Of a stretch of 64,000 nucleotides of DNA, positions 46,901 through 61,900 are shown in pieces. The first letter of the stretch is position 1. The number at the start of each line of letters is the position of its first letter. Where the stretch lies: assembly GCF_030865425.1 (NCBI RefSeq), contig NZ_JAVFCB010000004.1:124001-188000 (forward strand), written 5' to 3'. Under the pieces are notes generated by a model. The model worked only from the letters and a program-made list of their open reading frames with translations, ran no database searches and was not told where the DNA came from. Made by a program: the position numbers and the translations under genes. The DNA is from Microbacterium capsulatum. Its GTDB lineage: Bacteria > Actinomycetota > Actinomycetes > Actinomycetales > Microbacteriaceae.

Positions 46901-49900
46901 TCACGATCGGCCTGCACACCGACGCGGGCGTCGCGAACACCGCGAGCGTCTCCGCCGCCGGCACCGTGGGCGTCCACTCCAACCTCACCGAGAACGTCAC
47001 CGACATCGCCGTGACGGGATCCGTCGCGGGCATCTCCGTGACCGGCCAGATCGTCGTGCTGAGCGACACCAGCTCCCAGGCCGCGCACATCGACTCCGGC
47101 GCGAGCATTCCGACGGCCGGCACCGCCATCGACGTCACGACCCTCGCCACCCGCACGATCACCGCCTACGCCGTCGGCATCACCCTCGCGGCCGGCGCGG
47201 TCGGCGTCGCGGTCGCCGTGCTCAACCTCAGCGGCGACACGACGGCGACGATCGGCACCGTGGCGATCGGATCCGGGGGAGCGATCGGCGGCATCAACGT
47301 CACTGCGACCGACCACGTGTCGCCGAACATCCTCGCCGTCTCGGCGCAGGGCGGCATCCTCGCGGGCATCAGCGGCATCGTCGCGATCCTGAACTACACC
47401 GGCACGACCCGGGCCGCGTCCGCCGCGCACGGCACCGTCACCATCGGCGGCACCGGCGTCACGGTGAGTGCCACAGGCACGCGCACCGACATGACCCCGG
47501 TCGCCGTCAACATCTCGACCGGCGCTGCCGCGGTCGGCTTCACGCTGCTCATCGCCTCGAGCGGCCGTCACACCGAGTCCGAGCTGGGTGGCGACGTGAC
47601 CACGAGCGGCGGCGTGGACGTCGAGACGAACGCGAGCAACGTCGTGAGCGCCACGACGCCGGGCGTCGCGATCGGCGCCGCGGCGATCACCGCGATGATC
47701 CCGATCGCCACGATCTCCGGCCACACCACCGCCAAGCTCACCGGCAACATCGGCGGATCCTCGGGCGTCACGGTCCACGCGAGCGGCGAGAACCACGCGA
47801 ACGCGGAGGTCGACATCCTCGGCATCGCCGGGCTGAGCCTGAACGTCGGTGTCGCGAAGGCGACCGTGGCGGACGGCGCCGACATCGCCGCGACCGTCAC
47901 CGCGGACGCGTCGATCACGTCGAGCGGCACCGTCGCCGTGACCGCCGACATCCACGGGACGAACACCCGCAACGAGGCGATCGCGATCGGCAGGAACCTC
48001 AGCGCCGGCTTCGTCGGCTCGGGCGCCGTGTTCGCCGCGCAGGCGATCCTCGGCGGCGCGGTGCACGCAGAGCTCTCCGGAAGCGTCACGAGCTCCGCGA
48101 GCGTCGCGGTCAGCGCCATCGGCGTCAACCGCGCCGAGTCGCAGCTGCTCGTCGTGAGCGTCGGCGGTCTCGCCGGCATCGCCGTCAGCCTCGCCGACGC
48201 CGAGATCCACTCCGCCGCGAAGGTCGAGGCGGTCTCCGTGCACGGCACCGCGGCCCGCACGATCACGAGCGGCGGCCCTGTCACCTTCGACGCCGAATCG
48301 CACAACACGGCCTTCACGAAGACCCAGATGGGCTCGGGCGGCGGCCTCTTCGGCGTCAGCGTCAGCGTTCCCACGGCCGACATCGCCGGCGCGACCACGG
48401 CCTCGGTCGACAGCGGCGTCGGCGCGGCATCGCTGTCGGTCACGGCGAACGGCACGAACAACGCGACCACCACGACGGACATGCTGAGCATCGGCGGACT
48501 CGCGGGCGTCGGCGCGGACGACTCGCACGCGACGATCGAGTCGTCCGCCCTCGTCACCGCTGCGGTCGGATCGCACAGCACGGTCACCCTCACCGGCGCG
48601 GCCATGGTCAGCGCGGTGAAGAACAACACCGTGAAGTCGACGACCGGCAGCGTCAACGCGTCGCTCGGCGCGAGCGTCGGCGCGATCGGCTCCGAGGCGG
48701 AGGACCACGGCGGCAGCACCGCGTCCTTCGCCGGCGAGCTCGTCACCGCGGGTCAGCTGACCGTCAAGACCGACGCGACCGACTCGGCGACCACCGCGCT
48801 GTTCGTCGTCTCGGTGGCCCTGGGCGTGGGCGCCTCGATCGTCTCGGCGACCGGCAACATCGACGGCGCCGACGCGGCGCTCCTGGGCGGGACGACGAAC
48901 ATCCACAGCCCCGACACCGCCATCACGGTGCACGCGGGCCGGGGCGCGATCGCCCTCACCAACGTCACCGGCGGGGCGGGCGGCATCCTCGGATCCGGCA
49001 CGGACATGAAGGCCATCGCGACGGTCGGCGGCAGCGTCTCCGCCTCCGTCGGCGACGGCGCGACCGTCGGCACCGTGTCCGGCAGGCCGGGATCCCTGTC
49101 GGTCACCTCCGACGACGCGGCGGTCGCGGGCGGCGGCGCCAAGGCGGGAGCCGGATCCATCGGGCTCACGATCGGCGCGGCGATCGGCTCGGCGACGGTG
49201 AACCCGACCGTGCAGGCGTACCTCGGCACGGGCGTGCACGTCGTGCTCGGCACGGGGGCGACGAACGGTCTCACCGTCACCGCGATCTCGCACCGGGCAC
49301 AGGCGGTCGGCACGGCGAAGGTCGTCGGCGGCGGCATCGCCAACGTGGGCCTGCCCGCCGCGGACGCCACCTCGTCGCCCACCGTGGACGCGCACTTCGG
49401 GGCGAGCACCACGATCCTCGCCGGCGGCACCGTGACCCTCGACGCCGAGTCCCTCGCCGACCCGCAGGGCGCGCAGCTCACGGACGACATCACCGGCCTG
49501 AACGCGGACGGCGGCGCGGCCCCGGACGACACCGTCCTGTTCCCGCAGCACGGGCTGTCCACGGGCGACCAGGTGATGTACAGCTCGAGCAACCCGATCG
49601 GCGGTCTGCGCAACGGCCACGTCTACTCGGCCATCGTGCCCACGGTCAGCGGCGAGGCCGACCCCGACCACGTCGGCTTCGGCGTCACCTGGACGGCGGC
49701 CTCGATCGACGCGCTGAGCCTCGGCTCGGCCACGTCCGGCACCGACACCGCGCGCGGGCTGCTGCGCTTCAGCGGACCGCACCACTTCGAGAACGGCGAC
49801 GCCCTCATCTACCGCTACGACGCGGCGCACGCCTCGTCGATCGGGCTGACGAACGGCGGCGTGTACTACGTGCGCGTGGTCGACGCGAACACGATCGCGC

Positions 49901-52900
49901 TCTACACGGCGCAGGCCGACGCCCTGCAGGCCGCCACCGTCTTCCACACCGGCGACGTCAGCGGCGACCTCATCGGCGGCACGCCGTTCACCGCCGGCCA
50001 GCAGGTCACGTACCGTTCGGCACCCGCGAGCACGTTCACGCACGGAGCGGGCATCCCCGCGGTCGGCTCGCATCCCGCCTGCGCCTACTGCAACCACGCG
50101 GTCGACGTGAACGTCGACGGCAGCGGCCACGTCACGGGCGACAACGGCGGCGCCTACAACGTGTACCTGCCCACGGTGAACGTGGACCCGGTCAGCCACG
50201 CGGTGACCCTGTCCGACCACAACCTGCAGACGGGCGAGGCCGTCATCTACCGGATCAGCGACGCGTCGCAGAAGATCCCGGAGCTGACCGTCGGCGCCAC
50301 CTACTACGTGATCCGGATCGACGCGTACACGATCCGCCTGGCGGCGACGTACTGCGACTCCGTCGGCCACGCGGGCGACGCGTCCTGCCCGAGCGGCTCG
50401 GTCGTGACGCCGATCCACATCTCCGCGCCGCCCGAGTCGCGCGCCGTGCAGGCGTTCGCCCCCGCCGGCATCGGCCTCACCGACGGCTCCACCTACACCG
50501 TGGGCAGCCGCAACGGATCCGGCCAGATCACCCTCACCGGGCAGTCGCTGACGACCAGCCACGTGTTCGGCGACCAGACGCTGTTCCTCGCCGGAGCATC
50601 CCTCACCGCCGGATCGGGCGCGCAGGAGCTCATCCTGCAGCTCACCGGCTCGCTGACGGGCACGCAGAAGCTGCTCGCGGCGGACGGCACCTCGCTCCGG
50701 TCCGCCTCGCCGCCTCCCGGCAACGGCGTGACCACCGCGGCGGCCAGCGGCGGCGGCGGAGGCGCGGGCTCGTTCACGTCGCAGACCTCGCAGACCACGA
50801 TCGACCCGACCGTGCGCGCCTACGACGCGGCCGCCTCGATCACCGTCGGCGGCAACGTGGGCATCAGCGCGACGACGCACACGAACGCGACCGCGACCAC
50901 GAGCAACGGATCCGGCGGACTCATCTCCGGCGCGGGCGTCTCCTCGCACGTGGACGGCACCGCGAACACGTCGGCGTTCGTCGGCACCGGTCCCGACGGC
51001 ATCAGCGGCAACACAGCGGCGACGCAGGTCAGCGCGGGCGGCGTCGGCATCACGGCCGGCGGCATGGTGCGCGTGTTCTCCACGGCCACGTTCGTCGCGA
51101 ACGCCGATGCCGACACCGAGAGCGGCGGCCTCGCGGGCGGATCCGTGTCGCACGCCGAAGTGCACCTCACCGACAACACGGCCTCCGTCGTCGGCGCGGG
51201 CGCCCACGTGGTCGGCGGATCCGTGAACATGCTCGCCACGACGACCGGATCGAACATCACGAGCCACTCGAAGTCGATCTTCATCGCCTTCGCCGGCTTC
51301 GCGACCGCCAAGGCGGTCTCCGAGCTGAAGAGCCACGACACCGCCCTGGTCGACAGCCAGACCGGGACGCCGACCTGGGTCGAGGGCGACGGCGGCGTGG
51401 ACATCCGCGCGTTCCACAGCGGCAACGCGCGTTCGCACGACGACGACCCCGAGTGCTGGTGCATCGGCCCGTCCTACAGCGACGGCTACGACAACCTCGA
51501 GTTCTCCGAGACGGCCGCGTCGCACTCCGGAGCCACGGTCGTCGCGGGCACCCGCATCCAGTACGGCGTGAACACCAACGATCAGAGCCTCGACCCGGCC
51601 GACCCGTCGCCGTGGCACCTCGCGCACCCCGCCGGGCAGACGCATCTCGCCCTCTACGTCCAAGCCGAGACGAAAGCCGGCGACCCGGTCGACAACACCG
51701 GCACCAGAGACGTCGACTGGAACGCGGACGTGATCATCCACGAGGGCCCGAGCCCGCTGCTGATCATCGGCCCCGACGGCCACGTGGTGACCGCCGTCAA
51801 CATCACCGTCAACGGCGTGAGCAACCCCGCACCCGGAACCGACTTCAGCGGCGGAGGGGTCATCGAGGTGAACGACCTCGTGAACCACGACACCGGCGAC
51901 GTGCTGATGAGCTCGTCGAGCGGCACGATCCGGAACAGCCTGAACGGGGGAGCCGCGCCGTCCACGCACTACTGGGGCACGTTCTACTACCGCGACAACT
52001 GGGCGGCCGTCACGATCCTCAACCACTCGACGCTGCGGCTCGTCGTCGACGACATCACCGTGCTGAACGTCGGCACGCCGACGGTGACGCTCGCCGCTCC
52101 GACGGTCAGCGCGATGTTCGCGATCGTCCGCCACGTCGACCCGACGCTCGTGACGATCACGAACGACGCCCCGACCTCCTCGCCGGACCTGCTCGTCAAC
52201 GGCACGATCCTGAACCCGATCGGCGAGACCGACATCTCGAGCACCGGATCGATCTCCTCCTCGACGGTCCGCGGCGGCTCGAGCTCGACGTTCAGCGGCC
52301 CGCACACCGACCTCATCCGGACGAACATCCTGCACCTCGTCGCCGGCACCTCGATCGCCGCCTCCGGCACGTACCTGAACATCGACCTCGTCCAGTGGGC
52401 GGGTCACGACGAGGACCTCACGGCGAACTCCGGCACGAGCCAGTACCTCGACCTGCAGACGCTGCTGCGCGATCCCGCGATCGCGAACCCGCAGACGCCC
52501 GCCTACGTGATCCCGATCGACCACCTCGTGGCGGGGGACAGCATCTTCGTCCGCCTGCAGGCCACCCAGTACCAGACCTCGGTCGGCTCCGTGCCCGGCA
52601 TCCAGGTGACCGCGACGCCGGGACCGAGCGGCCAGTACGTGAGCTTCTACCACCCCGACAGCGCCTACTGCTTCTACCCGGACGGCTGCACGAGCCCGCA
52701 CCCGACGCTCGAGCCCGGAGCCTTCGCCACGGGCGGCAGCGCGACGGCGAGCACGTACGACTTCAGCCTGCTCGACGCCGGATCCCACGGAAACAACGGC
52801 CAGATCGACGTCTTCGCGGCGAACGACGCGCCGTCGGCGACCCGGATCAATATCGTCGGCCTCGTACTCATCGAGCAGCCCGCCTCCGGTGTGACCGCCG

Positions 52901-55900
52901 CGACGTACGGCACCGTGAACGCCGACACCAACGGCTTCATCACGCTCACGGAGAAGTACGGGGACCTGCGGGCGGGCCTCATCCGCTCGACCGACGACGA
53001 CGTGACGCTGACCGCGCCGGGATCCATCTACGACGCACCGCAGCCGTCGCCGAACCCGCCGGCGTCCGGCCACACGCCGGCCGCGGCGACGCCGCAGGTC
53101 GTGGGCGTGAACATCACCCTGACCGCGCAGAACGGGTCGATCGGCCTCGACAGCAACTTCCTCGAGATCCGCTCCTCGATCGACCGGTTCGGCGTCCTGA
53201 ACGCGCAGGCGCCCGCGGTGATCCGGGTCTCGCAGATCACGGGCGACCTCCACGTCGACACCGTGACCACGTGCTACGGCGCGAGCGCGACCTCCTGCGC
53301 GAACATCTCGCTGACGAACTTCCACGGCTCGATCACCGACGGCCACGGCGCAGGATCCGGCGGCACGGCCGCCAACGTGATCGGCAACACGATCGACCTG
53401 CTCGCGCAGTTCGGCAGCATCGGCGCCGCGGACGGCACGAACGACCTCAAGCTCGACTCCGCGAAGGGCAGCGGCTGCACCAACCACTACACGCTGCTGT
53501 ACCAGGGCGCGAACTACCAGAACGCCACCGATGCGCAGCGTGCGGTCACCGCCACGTGCGACGTCGCGGCCCAGGCCGACGGCAGCATCTTCCTCACCGA
53601 GGTCGCCGGCCCCATGAACGTCCTGCTCGCGCACGCGGGGGAGAACCCCGGCAACGTCACCGGCCCGAACAGCGTCCGCCTCACCACGACCGAGACCGGC
53701 GTCGAGGGCAACGACATCCTGCTGCTGCACTCCGGCTCCACGCTCGTCGTCGAGAACGCGCCGCAGACCGTGCTGCAGGGCCTCATCGAGTCCGATGGCG
53801 GCAACATCGTGCTCCGCTCCGCCGACGACATCGTCACCGACCCGAGCAGCATCATCCTGGCGATCGCGAACACCACGGCCGGGATCGTGACCGACCCGAA
53901 CCAGCAGGCGAACGCGACCGGCAACATCGACATCTACGGCGACTGCCACAACGCCGCCTCGGGCGCCTGCTCGATGCCGACGCTCGACACCACCGCACCC
54001 GATCCGACCATCGGAGACGGCACCGTGATCGTGCTCCGCAGCGGCCAGGCAGCGGCGGGCGGACTCCCCGGCGAGATCGCGAACGGCACCGGCGGCCTCA
54101 CCCGGGTGTTCGGCAATTCCGAGGCCGACACGATCGTCTTCGACCGCACGATCCTCGTCGGCCAGACCCGCGCCTACGGCGACGGGTCGCCCACGCAGAC
54201 CGGCGTCTACGCGCCGCTGTGCAACGGCCCCCCGAACATGTGCGTCGACACGTTCGTCGTCAACCGGCTCCAGTCCATGGTCACGCTCGGCCAGCAGGTG
54301 AGCCGTGGCGCGACCCTGACCCTCGACGGTCAGTCCGGCAGCAACGTTTACTCGATCTTCACGAGCGGCAGCCAGTTCACCAGCAACAACTACGAGATCA
54401 ACGTGCTCGGCTCGCACGCCCCGGCCGACGGCACCGACACGCTCAACATCTACGGCTACGACACGTACACGGCCGGATCCCCCGACTCCACCGGCATCGA
54501 TCCGTCCACCCAGCACGAGTACGCGACCAACGACATCTTCCTGCTGCGCGGCACCCCGGCCGGCATCCTCGGAGAGACCGCGGCGCGGCCCGCCCTCTAC
54601 CAGGGCACCGGCGCCCACCCGGCATCCGCCGACCCGTACTCGGCCGGATCCGGTTTCGTCGCCCTGCTGCACTCGACCCTCGCGGCCACGCAGGCGAACC
54701 TCGGCGGCACGACGACCACCGGCACCACCGGCGTCTACGGCGTCGAGCGGATCAACTACGACTCGGCCATCAACGGCGGCCTGCACGTCTACGCCCTCGG
54801 CGGCAACGACTACTTCGCGGTCGACGACAATGCCGCCGCCACCTACCTCGACGGCGGATCGGGCGACAACCAGTTCCAGATCGGGCAGCTCTACGGCGAG
54901 CGCCGCAGCGCGGGCGCGGTCGCCTCGCCCGCCCCGTCCTACGGAGCATCGGGCAACCTCGCCGCCGAGAACGTCTTCGACGTCGCGACCGTCGCCACCA
55001 CGCGCGGCTGGCTCTCCCGCGGCACGAGCGCACCGCTCGTCGCCCAGGGCGGCACCGGCAACAACACGTTCACCGTCTACTCGAACCACGCCGTGGTGCA
55101 CCTCGAGGGCGACGGCGGGAACAACCTCTTCATCGTCCGCGGCTTCGCCCTCGCGCAGACCGACGCGGTCGGCAACATCATCCTCCCCGGCGGCTGCACC
55201 ACGATCGAGGCGCCCGCCTGCATCCCGATCCCGATCACGACCAACGGCTACTCCACCGCCGCGCAGACCGACGTGCGCACCGGGGCCGGCAACAACCAGG
55301 TCGAATACAACATGAACGCGCCGGTGTCCGTCGACGGCGGCACGGGCTTCAACAAGCTGATCATCCTGGGCACCGAGTTCGCCGACCACATCGTCGTGAC
55401 CGACCACGGCATCTTCGGCGCCGGCATGTCGGTCACGTACCGCAACGTCCAGGTGATCGAGGTCGACGCTCTCGAGGGCGACGACGTGATCGATGTGCTC
55501 TCCACCGCCCCGGGCGTGGCCGTGCGCGTCATCGGCGGCCTCGGCAGCAACCAGATCAACGTCGCCGGCGACGTGAGTGGCAACGTGTACTCGCGCGACA
55601 TCAACGGCACGAGCGGCACGATCAACCTCGCCGTGATCACGCAGGACCAGCTCTACAAGGACATCGTGATCCCGGGCGTCGCGGTGAGCGTCGCACAGGG
55701 CTCGCAGGGCGCCGTGATCATCACGGAGCACGCGGGCGGCACGGTCGTCAAGGAGACGCAGAACGGCCAGGCCACCCGTCCGCCCATCGGCACGATCGAC
55801 TCGTACAGCGTGCGGCTGGCCCAGGCGCCGACCTCGACCGTCTACATCGCGGTCACCGCGGAGCCCGACATCCGGCTGAACCGCGAGGGCACCCCCCAGG

Positions 55901-58900
55901 GCGACTCGATCCTGCTCGCCACGACCCCGCTCGGATCGGTCCCGAACCCCGGCACGACCACCGCGGACAGCGACTTCTACCGGCACGTCCTCGTGGACGC
56001 GCTGGCGACCGACCTGCCGCAGCGGGCGCTGGTGCTGGTCTTCACGCCCGGCAACTGGCAGATCCCGCAGCTCGTCTGGGCGGGCGCGATGAACGACGCG
56101 CTCGACGACGGCCTGCGCACCTACGAGATCAGCCACAGCGTGCTCAGCGCCGATCCGTTCTACGCCAACGCGACCGTGCGCAACGTCGAGGTCACGAAGA
56201 TCGACCCGGGCACCCCGGCGATCCTCGTCACCGACCTCGGCAACACCAACACGACCGGGATCTCGATCGCCTCGCGCTTCACGGACGGCGTCGGCACCGG
56301 CAGCACGACCTTCACCTCGGCCACCGCGAACTTCACGCTCAGCGACGTCGGGCAGCCGATCTCCTCGATCGACGGCAGTGTCGCCATCCCGGCGAACACG
56401 GTCATCCTCTCCGTCGTCGACGCGCACACCGTCGTCCTGTCCGCCGCGGTCGCGAACGCGACCGGCATCCACTTCGCCCTGCCGAGCCGGCTCGCCGCCG
56501 TCCAGCAGTACCGCGACGGGGCCACCACGAACGGCTCGAACATCCTGTACTCCGCGAGCGCGGGCTTCAACGGCGGCGACGTCGGCCGTGGCATCGTCGA
56601 GGCCGACACCGGCAGCGCGATCCCCGCGGGCGCCACGATCCTCGCGGTCGCCGCGGACGGCACCTGGGCGCAGCTCTCGGTCGCCGCGACCGCCACGGCC
56701 ACCGGCTTGGTCTTCGCGATCCCGGACCGCAACGCCAGCAACCTGATCCTCGGCGGCAGCGGCAACGCGACCTCCGCGATCTCCGGCTACGCCTCGGTCG
56801 TGCTCGCCGCCCAGCCGAGCGCGCCCGTGACCGTCACGATCACAGCGGCGAACGACGCGCGGATCTCGCTCTCCAGCACCGACCCGCGGTTCCACGTGGT
56901 CACCGCCGCGTTCGGCACGACCGCAGGCGTGTACACGATCACCTTCTCGACGTCCGACTGGTCGACGCCGGTCATCGTCAAGGAGGACGCGACCCCGCAC
57001 TACAGCATCGCCGACCCGCACAACTCGTACCTGGTCGCGAGCGTGACCAGCGGCGGACCCGAGTACACCGGCGTCGACAACAGCCTGACGCCGTGGGACG
57101 TGCTGGTCATGAACGACCTGACTCCGGCCGGCATCGTGCAGGCGCCCGCCGACATGGTCGTGACCAAGTGCGGCGACGCGCTGTGCACCGTGCCCGGACC
57201 CGGATCGAGCATCAGCGTCCGTCTCGCCGCTCCGCCCAGCAAGGACGTCACGGTCGCCCTCGTGACCGACGGCCAGACCGACATCGTGACCGACGGCGTG
57301 CGGGTCGTGAACGCCGCGATCGGCGCCCAGAAGACCGTCACGTTCTTCACCGGGAACGTCACGATCGCGGGCCTCGTGGTGACCCTCGCCGCCACCGAGC
57401 TCGGCAGCTTCGTCGCCGACGGGTTCGCGATCGGGCAGCAGATCCAGCTGACGGGCGCCGGGGCGCCGCTGACCGCGACCATCACGGCCGTCACCGCGAC
57501 GACCATGACGCTGAGCGCCGCACCGGCGGCGGGTCCGCACGCGGTCACGATCGGACGGGTCGTGAACGCCGGGCTCTTCACCGGATCCGTGATCTACGAC
57601 TCCGCGGCCGGCACGCTGCGTCGCGCCGACGGCTCGAGCTGGCTCGACGACGGCTTCCTCGAGGGCCAGATCTTCAAGATCGGCGCCTCCGGGACGATGC
57701 TGAAGATCCAGGCGCTCACCGGCAGCACGTCCACGAAGGTCGACATCCTGACCGTGACCGACAAGGCCGCGCTCGCCGCGGTGCTGGGCGCCTCCGGCAC
57801 GATGACGCTCACGCTGACCCAGTGGGCGGCGCAGGTGACGTTCACGTCGTCGAACTGGTACCAGCCGGTCGCGATGGGCGTCGTCGCCGACCCGAAGTTC
57901 ACCGTCCCGCCGGGCAACGCGTCGCTGCTCAGCTTCCCGAAGACCCCGCACCTGCTCTCCGCGATCCGCGGCCCGCTGTCGGTCGAGGGCGGTCCCACCG
58001 CCGGCAACCACTCGGCACTGCAGCTGCCGGTGATGATGGCGCAGGAGGGCAACGCGCTCCCGTTCGGCATCGGGATCCAGCCGCCCGAGGCGCAGCAGGT
58101 CAACGTCCTGAACATCTTCGACGACGGCGCGCAGCAGAACCAGACCGGCGTGCTCAGCTCGACGACCCTCACCGGCTACGGCATGGGCCCGGGCCTCGAC
58201 TTCACGCACCACAAGGGCTACGAGCCCGGCAACCCCGCCAAGCCGACGTTCGGCGAGCCGCCGGTGTTCCCGAGCGGCATCAGCTTCGGCTCGGTCACGG
58301 TCGACCCGACCACCGGGCAGATCCAGACCAACGCGAGCCTGTCCACGATCCAGTCGCTGAACATCCTCGAGGGCCAGGGCAACGACACCCTGACCGTGAC
58401 CGGCACGCTCGTCGGCGGCCCGTACACGAACGACGACGGCACCCCCGGCACGACCTTCGTGCACGGCGGTCTCACCGCCCTGCACGGTGGTGGCGCAGCG
58501 GTGCTCAGCATCACCGGGAACTTCGACATCACTCCGACCACGATCACCCGCGACGACGGCACCGCCTGGGCGGCGGACCAGTTCGCGGTCGGCCAGCAGC
58601 TGATGTGGAACGGCACGCCGATCGGCATGATCACGGCGGTCAACGGCGCGGTCATCACGTTCGTCGGCAGCGGACCCGCGGCCGGTACCGGGGTGCACGG
58701 CACGGTCGCGGTGTTCGACCCGGCGGTGCACGTCACCACGAACGTCAACGTCGTCGGCAACACGCTGATCCGCACCGACATGAGGAGCTGGGTCGAGGCA
58801 GGCTTCTCGATCGGGCAGCTCGTCACCGTGAACGGCGTCGTCGTCGGAACGGTCACCGGCTTCACCGGCCCGACCCAGGACATCCTCCAGCTCAGCGCGA

Positions 58901-61900
58901 CGGTCGTGCCGCCGTGCACGAGCGGCACGGTGTGCACGGTCACGGTCGCCCAGGCCGCGGCGAGCGGCAACGCGGTCCGCTACGGCGGCAACGTCTTCAC
59001 GGTCACCGGTGGAGGCGGCCCCGGCCCGGGTGCCACCCCGCCGACCGCCAGCGGCACGTTCACGACCGGACTGAGCGGCACGTCGCCGACCCTCACCCGC
59101 GCGAGCGGATCCTGGATCGCCGACGGCTTCATCTACGGCATGGTGCTGCAGGTCGGAGGGCTCCCGGCGTGGACGATCACCGGCGTCACCGCCACCGTGC
59201 TGACGCTCAGCGGACCCGTGTTCACGAACCCGGCCGTCAGCGTCGCCGTGGTCGGCTACGCGCCGTCGCCGCTCGTGGTCTACGGCGCGACCTCGCAGGA
59301 CGGCATCTGGTACTCGGGCGACCCGCACACGCAGACCAGCCGGGTGTTCGGATCCAAGCCGTTCCCGAACCAGGTCGGCGTCGGCACGCCGCAGTTCGTG
59401 TTCCCGGTCGCGAACCCGTTCCGCCACGCCGGCAACAACGTGATCGACGCGAGCGCGCTGTTCGCGGGCGTGCCGAACGGCCAGGTGCCCTCGGTCGGTC
59501 TGACGATCTACGGCGGGCCCGGCGACGACACGATCTACGGCAGCCAGGCGGGCGACGTCATCGCCGGCGGATCCGGGAACAACACGATCCACGGCGGCCG
59601 CGGCGACAACATCATCCTCGGCGCGAACGGCGTCAACACCAACGTGATCACCCGCGCGGTCTCGTTCCCGACCGTGAACAACAGCGTCTACGAGGACGCC
59701 GACCCGCTCGTCGCGGGGAACAACCTGATCTACGGCGACGTGCCCGGAGCGACCGCGACCGATCGCTACGGCGACTACGACAACATCATCTTCGGCGCGA
59801 TGGGCGTCGTCGTGCAGGACACCCAGGAGGCGACGGTCGGTGTGATCACCGCAGGCCCGCTCGGCGGCACCCGCAGCGTCACCGGCTCGCTCACCTCGCA
59901 TGCACCGTCGGGCTCCGCCCTCAACGGCGTCGCCACCGTCACGTGCGCGGCCGCCTGCTTCCGCCTCACGGACGTGGGCCTCGCGATCGCCGACACCGCG
60001 GGCACGCTGCTCTCCGCCGGCACGATCATCACGGCCGTGAGCGCCGACCTCACCACCGCGACCCTCTCGCGCAACGCCATCGGCGGCGCATCCGTCGGCA
60101 GCGCCTCCTTCACCGTCGGCCCGCCGCAGGGCTATTGCCGGCCGACCGGAGCGAGCGCGCTCAACGTCTACTGCCCGGCGAGCGGCATCACGCCGTGGGG
60201 CGACGCGCGGGTGGAGAAGATCCAGACGACGCACGACATCCTCGCCGCGTACTCCGATGCGACGCAGAACCACGGCGACAACCGGATCTACGCGTCCGGC
60301 GGCGACAATGTGATCGTGGGCGGGGACGGCGCGAACGACATCCAGGGCGGGCCGGGACGCAACCTGATCATCGGCGGCAGCGTCGCGCTGAACCGCGCCC
60401 CGCACCTGTTCGACTACCGCAACCCGCGCTTCCAGGACCTCACCGGCACGCAGATCTACAGCACCACGCCGGGCTCGCTCACGCAGAGCCTCACCGACGG
60501 GCTCGCGCAGAACGACCCGACCGGACACGCGTGGTGGGGCGACTTCCTCTCCGGCACCGGCGGGATCCTGCTCTCCGTGCCGCTCGGCGACGCGAACCGG
60601 CCCACGCAGCTGCAGGATTCCGCGAACAAGGGCGCCGACTACATCGCCGGCGGATCCGGATCCGCGATGATCTTCGGCGAGTCGAACGACAACATCATCC
60701 AGGCGCACGGCTCGATCGACCTCACCGCGCCCGCCTCGCTCACGGGCTACCCGACGGGCTCGAACGGCTCGCCGTCGATCGGCAGCGTGTTCGGGGGCGC
60801 GGCGACCTGCTCGTTCCGCGGATCCTTCCTCGGCAACCGCGTCGGCGCCTGCCGCGACTCCGCCAACGCCCTGCTGATCAACCCGTCCGTCGACGATGAC
60901 GCCGCGCTGCAGTACCGGCTGACCGGCAGCCTCGTCTTCGGCGCCCACACGATCGCCCGCACCGACGGCCTGTGGTGGGCCGACGCCGGCATCGCGGTCG
61001 GGCAGACGCTCACCGTCAACGGCGCGATGGTCGGCGTGGTCACGGCCGTGAGCCAGGGCACCCTGACCGTCACCGGAGCGCCCGCTCCCGCCTCGTGCAC
61101 GTCCCTGCCGTGCACTGTCATCGCGACCGTCGCGGCCACGGACGGCGAGGCCTATGTCGAGGGCGGCCGCGGCAACAACACGATCTTCGCGAACCGCGGC
61201 CAGAACGACATCATCGGCGGCAACAGCAACCTGTTCAGCCTGACTCTGCCGAGCGAGCGCGCGAGCGGCTCGAACTTCATCTTCGGCGGATCCGGCCTCA
61301 ACGCGGGCCGCGAGGACTGCGGCGACGGGGTGCTCGACGCCACGAACCACTGCATCACGAACCCGAACGGACACGCCCACGACGCGAACGTGATCGTCGC
61401 GAACAACGGCCAGATCATTCGCCTCGTCGGCACCAACCACACCTACGGCGCGGGCAACGGCGTCGCGATGTCGGTCGGCTACCTGAACTTCAACTACGAC
61501 GTGAACGGCTACCCGGCCGCGACCGAGCGCATCATCGCCCGCGCCGTGAACCTCCTCGATGCGACCCCGGGCGGACCGGACCTGGCGAACCAGGCAGGAC
61601 CCCAGGTCACGGGGGCCGCGGCCTCGAACGGCTGGGGCGACATCGGCGGCAACCCGATCGTCGTCGACGGCGTGCACCTCATGCGCGGCAGCGAGATCCA
61701 CGCCGAGTCGGGCGACGCGTTCATCTACGGCGGACCGGCGGACGACGTGATCTACGGCGGCGGTCAGAACGACACGATCATCACCGGTTACGCGGACAAC
61801 TGGGTCTCGGGAGGCCGCGGCGACACGTGCATCATCGGCGGCGGCGGACGCTGCTTCGCGAGCCGCAACAGCTCGAGCTACGGCGAGCCGCTGTACGGCA

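Larger units (their letters stand above)
36496..51960 (+). other. Filamentous beta-strand repeat body of the giant protein
   Basis: Residues about 558-5710. Degenerate repeats alternate phrases such as TATGTVTVSATS, AVAGAVAVNVV and TATIGSSAxV, rich in Ala, Thr, Gly, Val, Ser and Asp with very few aromatic residues. This is the pattern of a long right-handed beta helix or filament seen in filamentous adhesins. The repeats are divergent at DNA level, so they are old. Several unrelated modules interrupt it and are listed separately. Confidence 0.75.

Noticed and set aside
46614..60899. A 4,761-codon plus-strand open frame
   Set aside because: Out-of-frame shadow of the giant gene: Arg/His/Gly-rich low-complexity translation, no ribosome binding site, and no recognisable motif, whereas the other frame carries RTX, Ig-like and other motifs.
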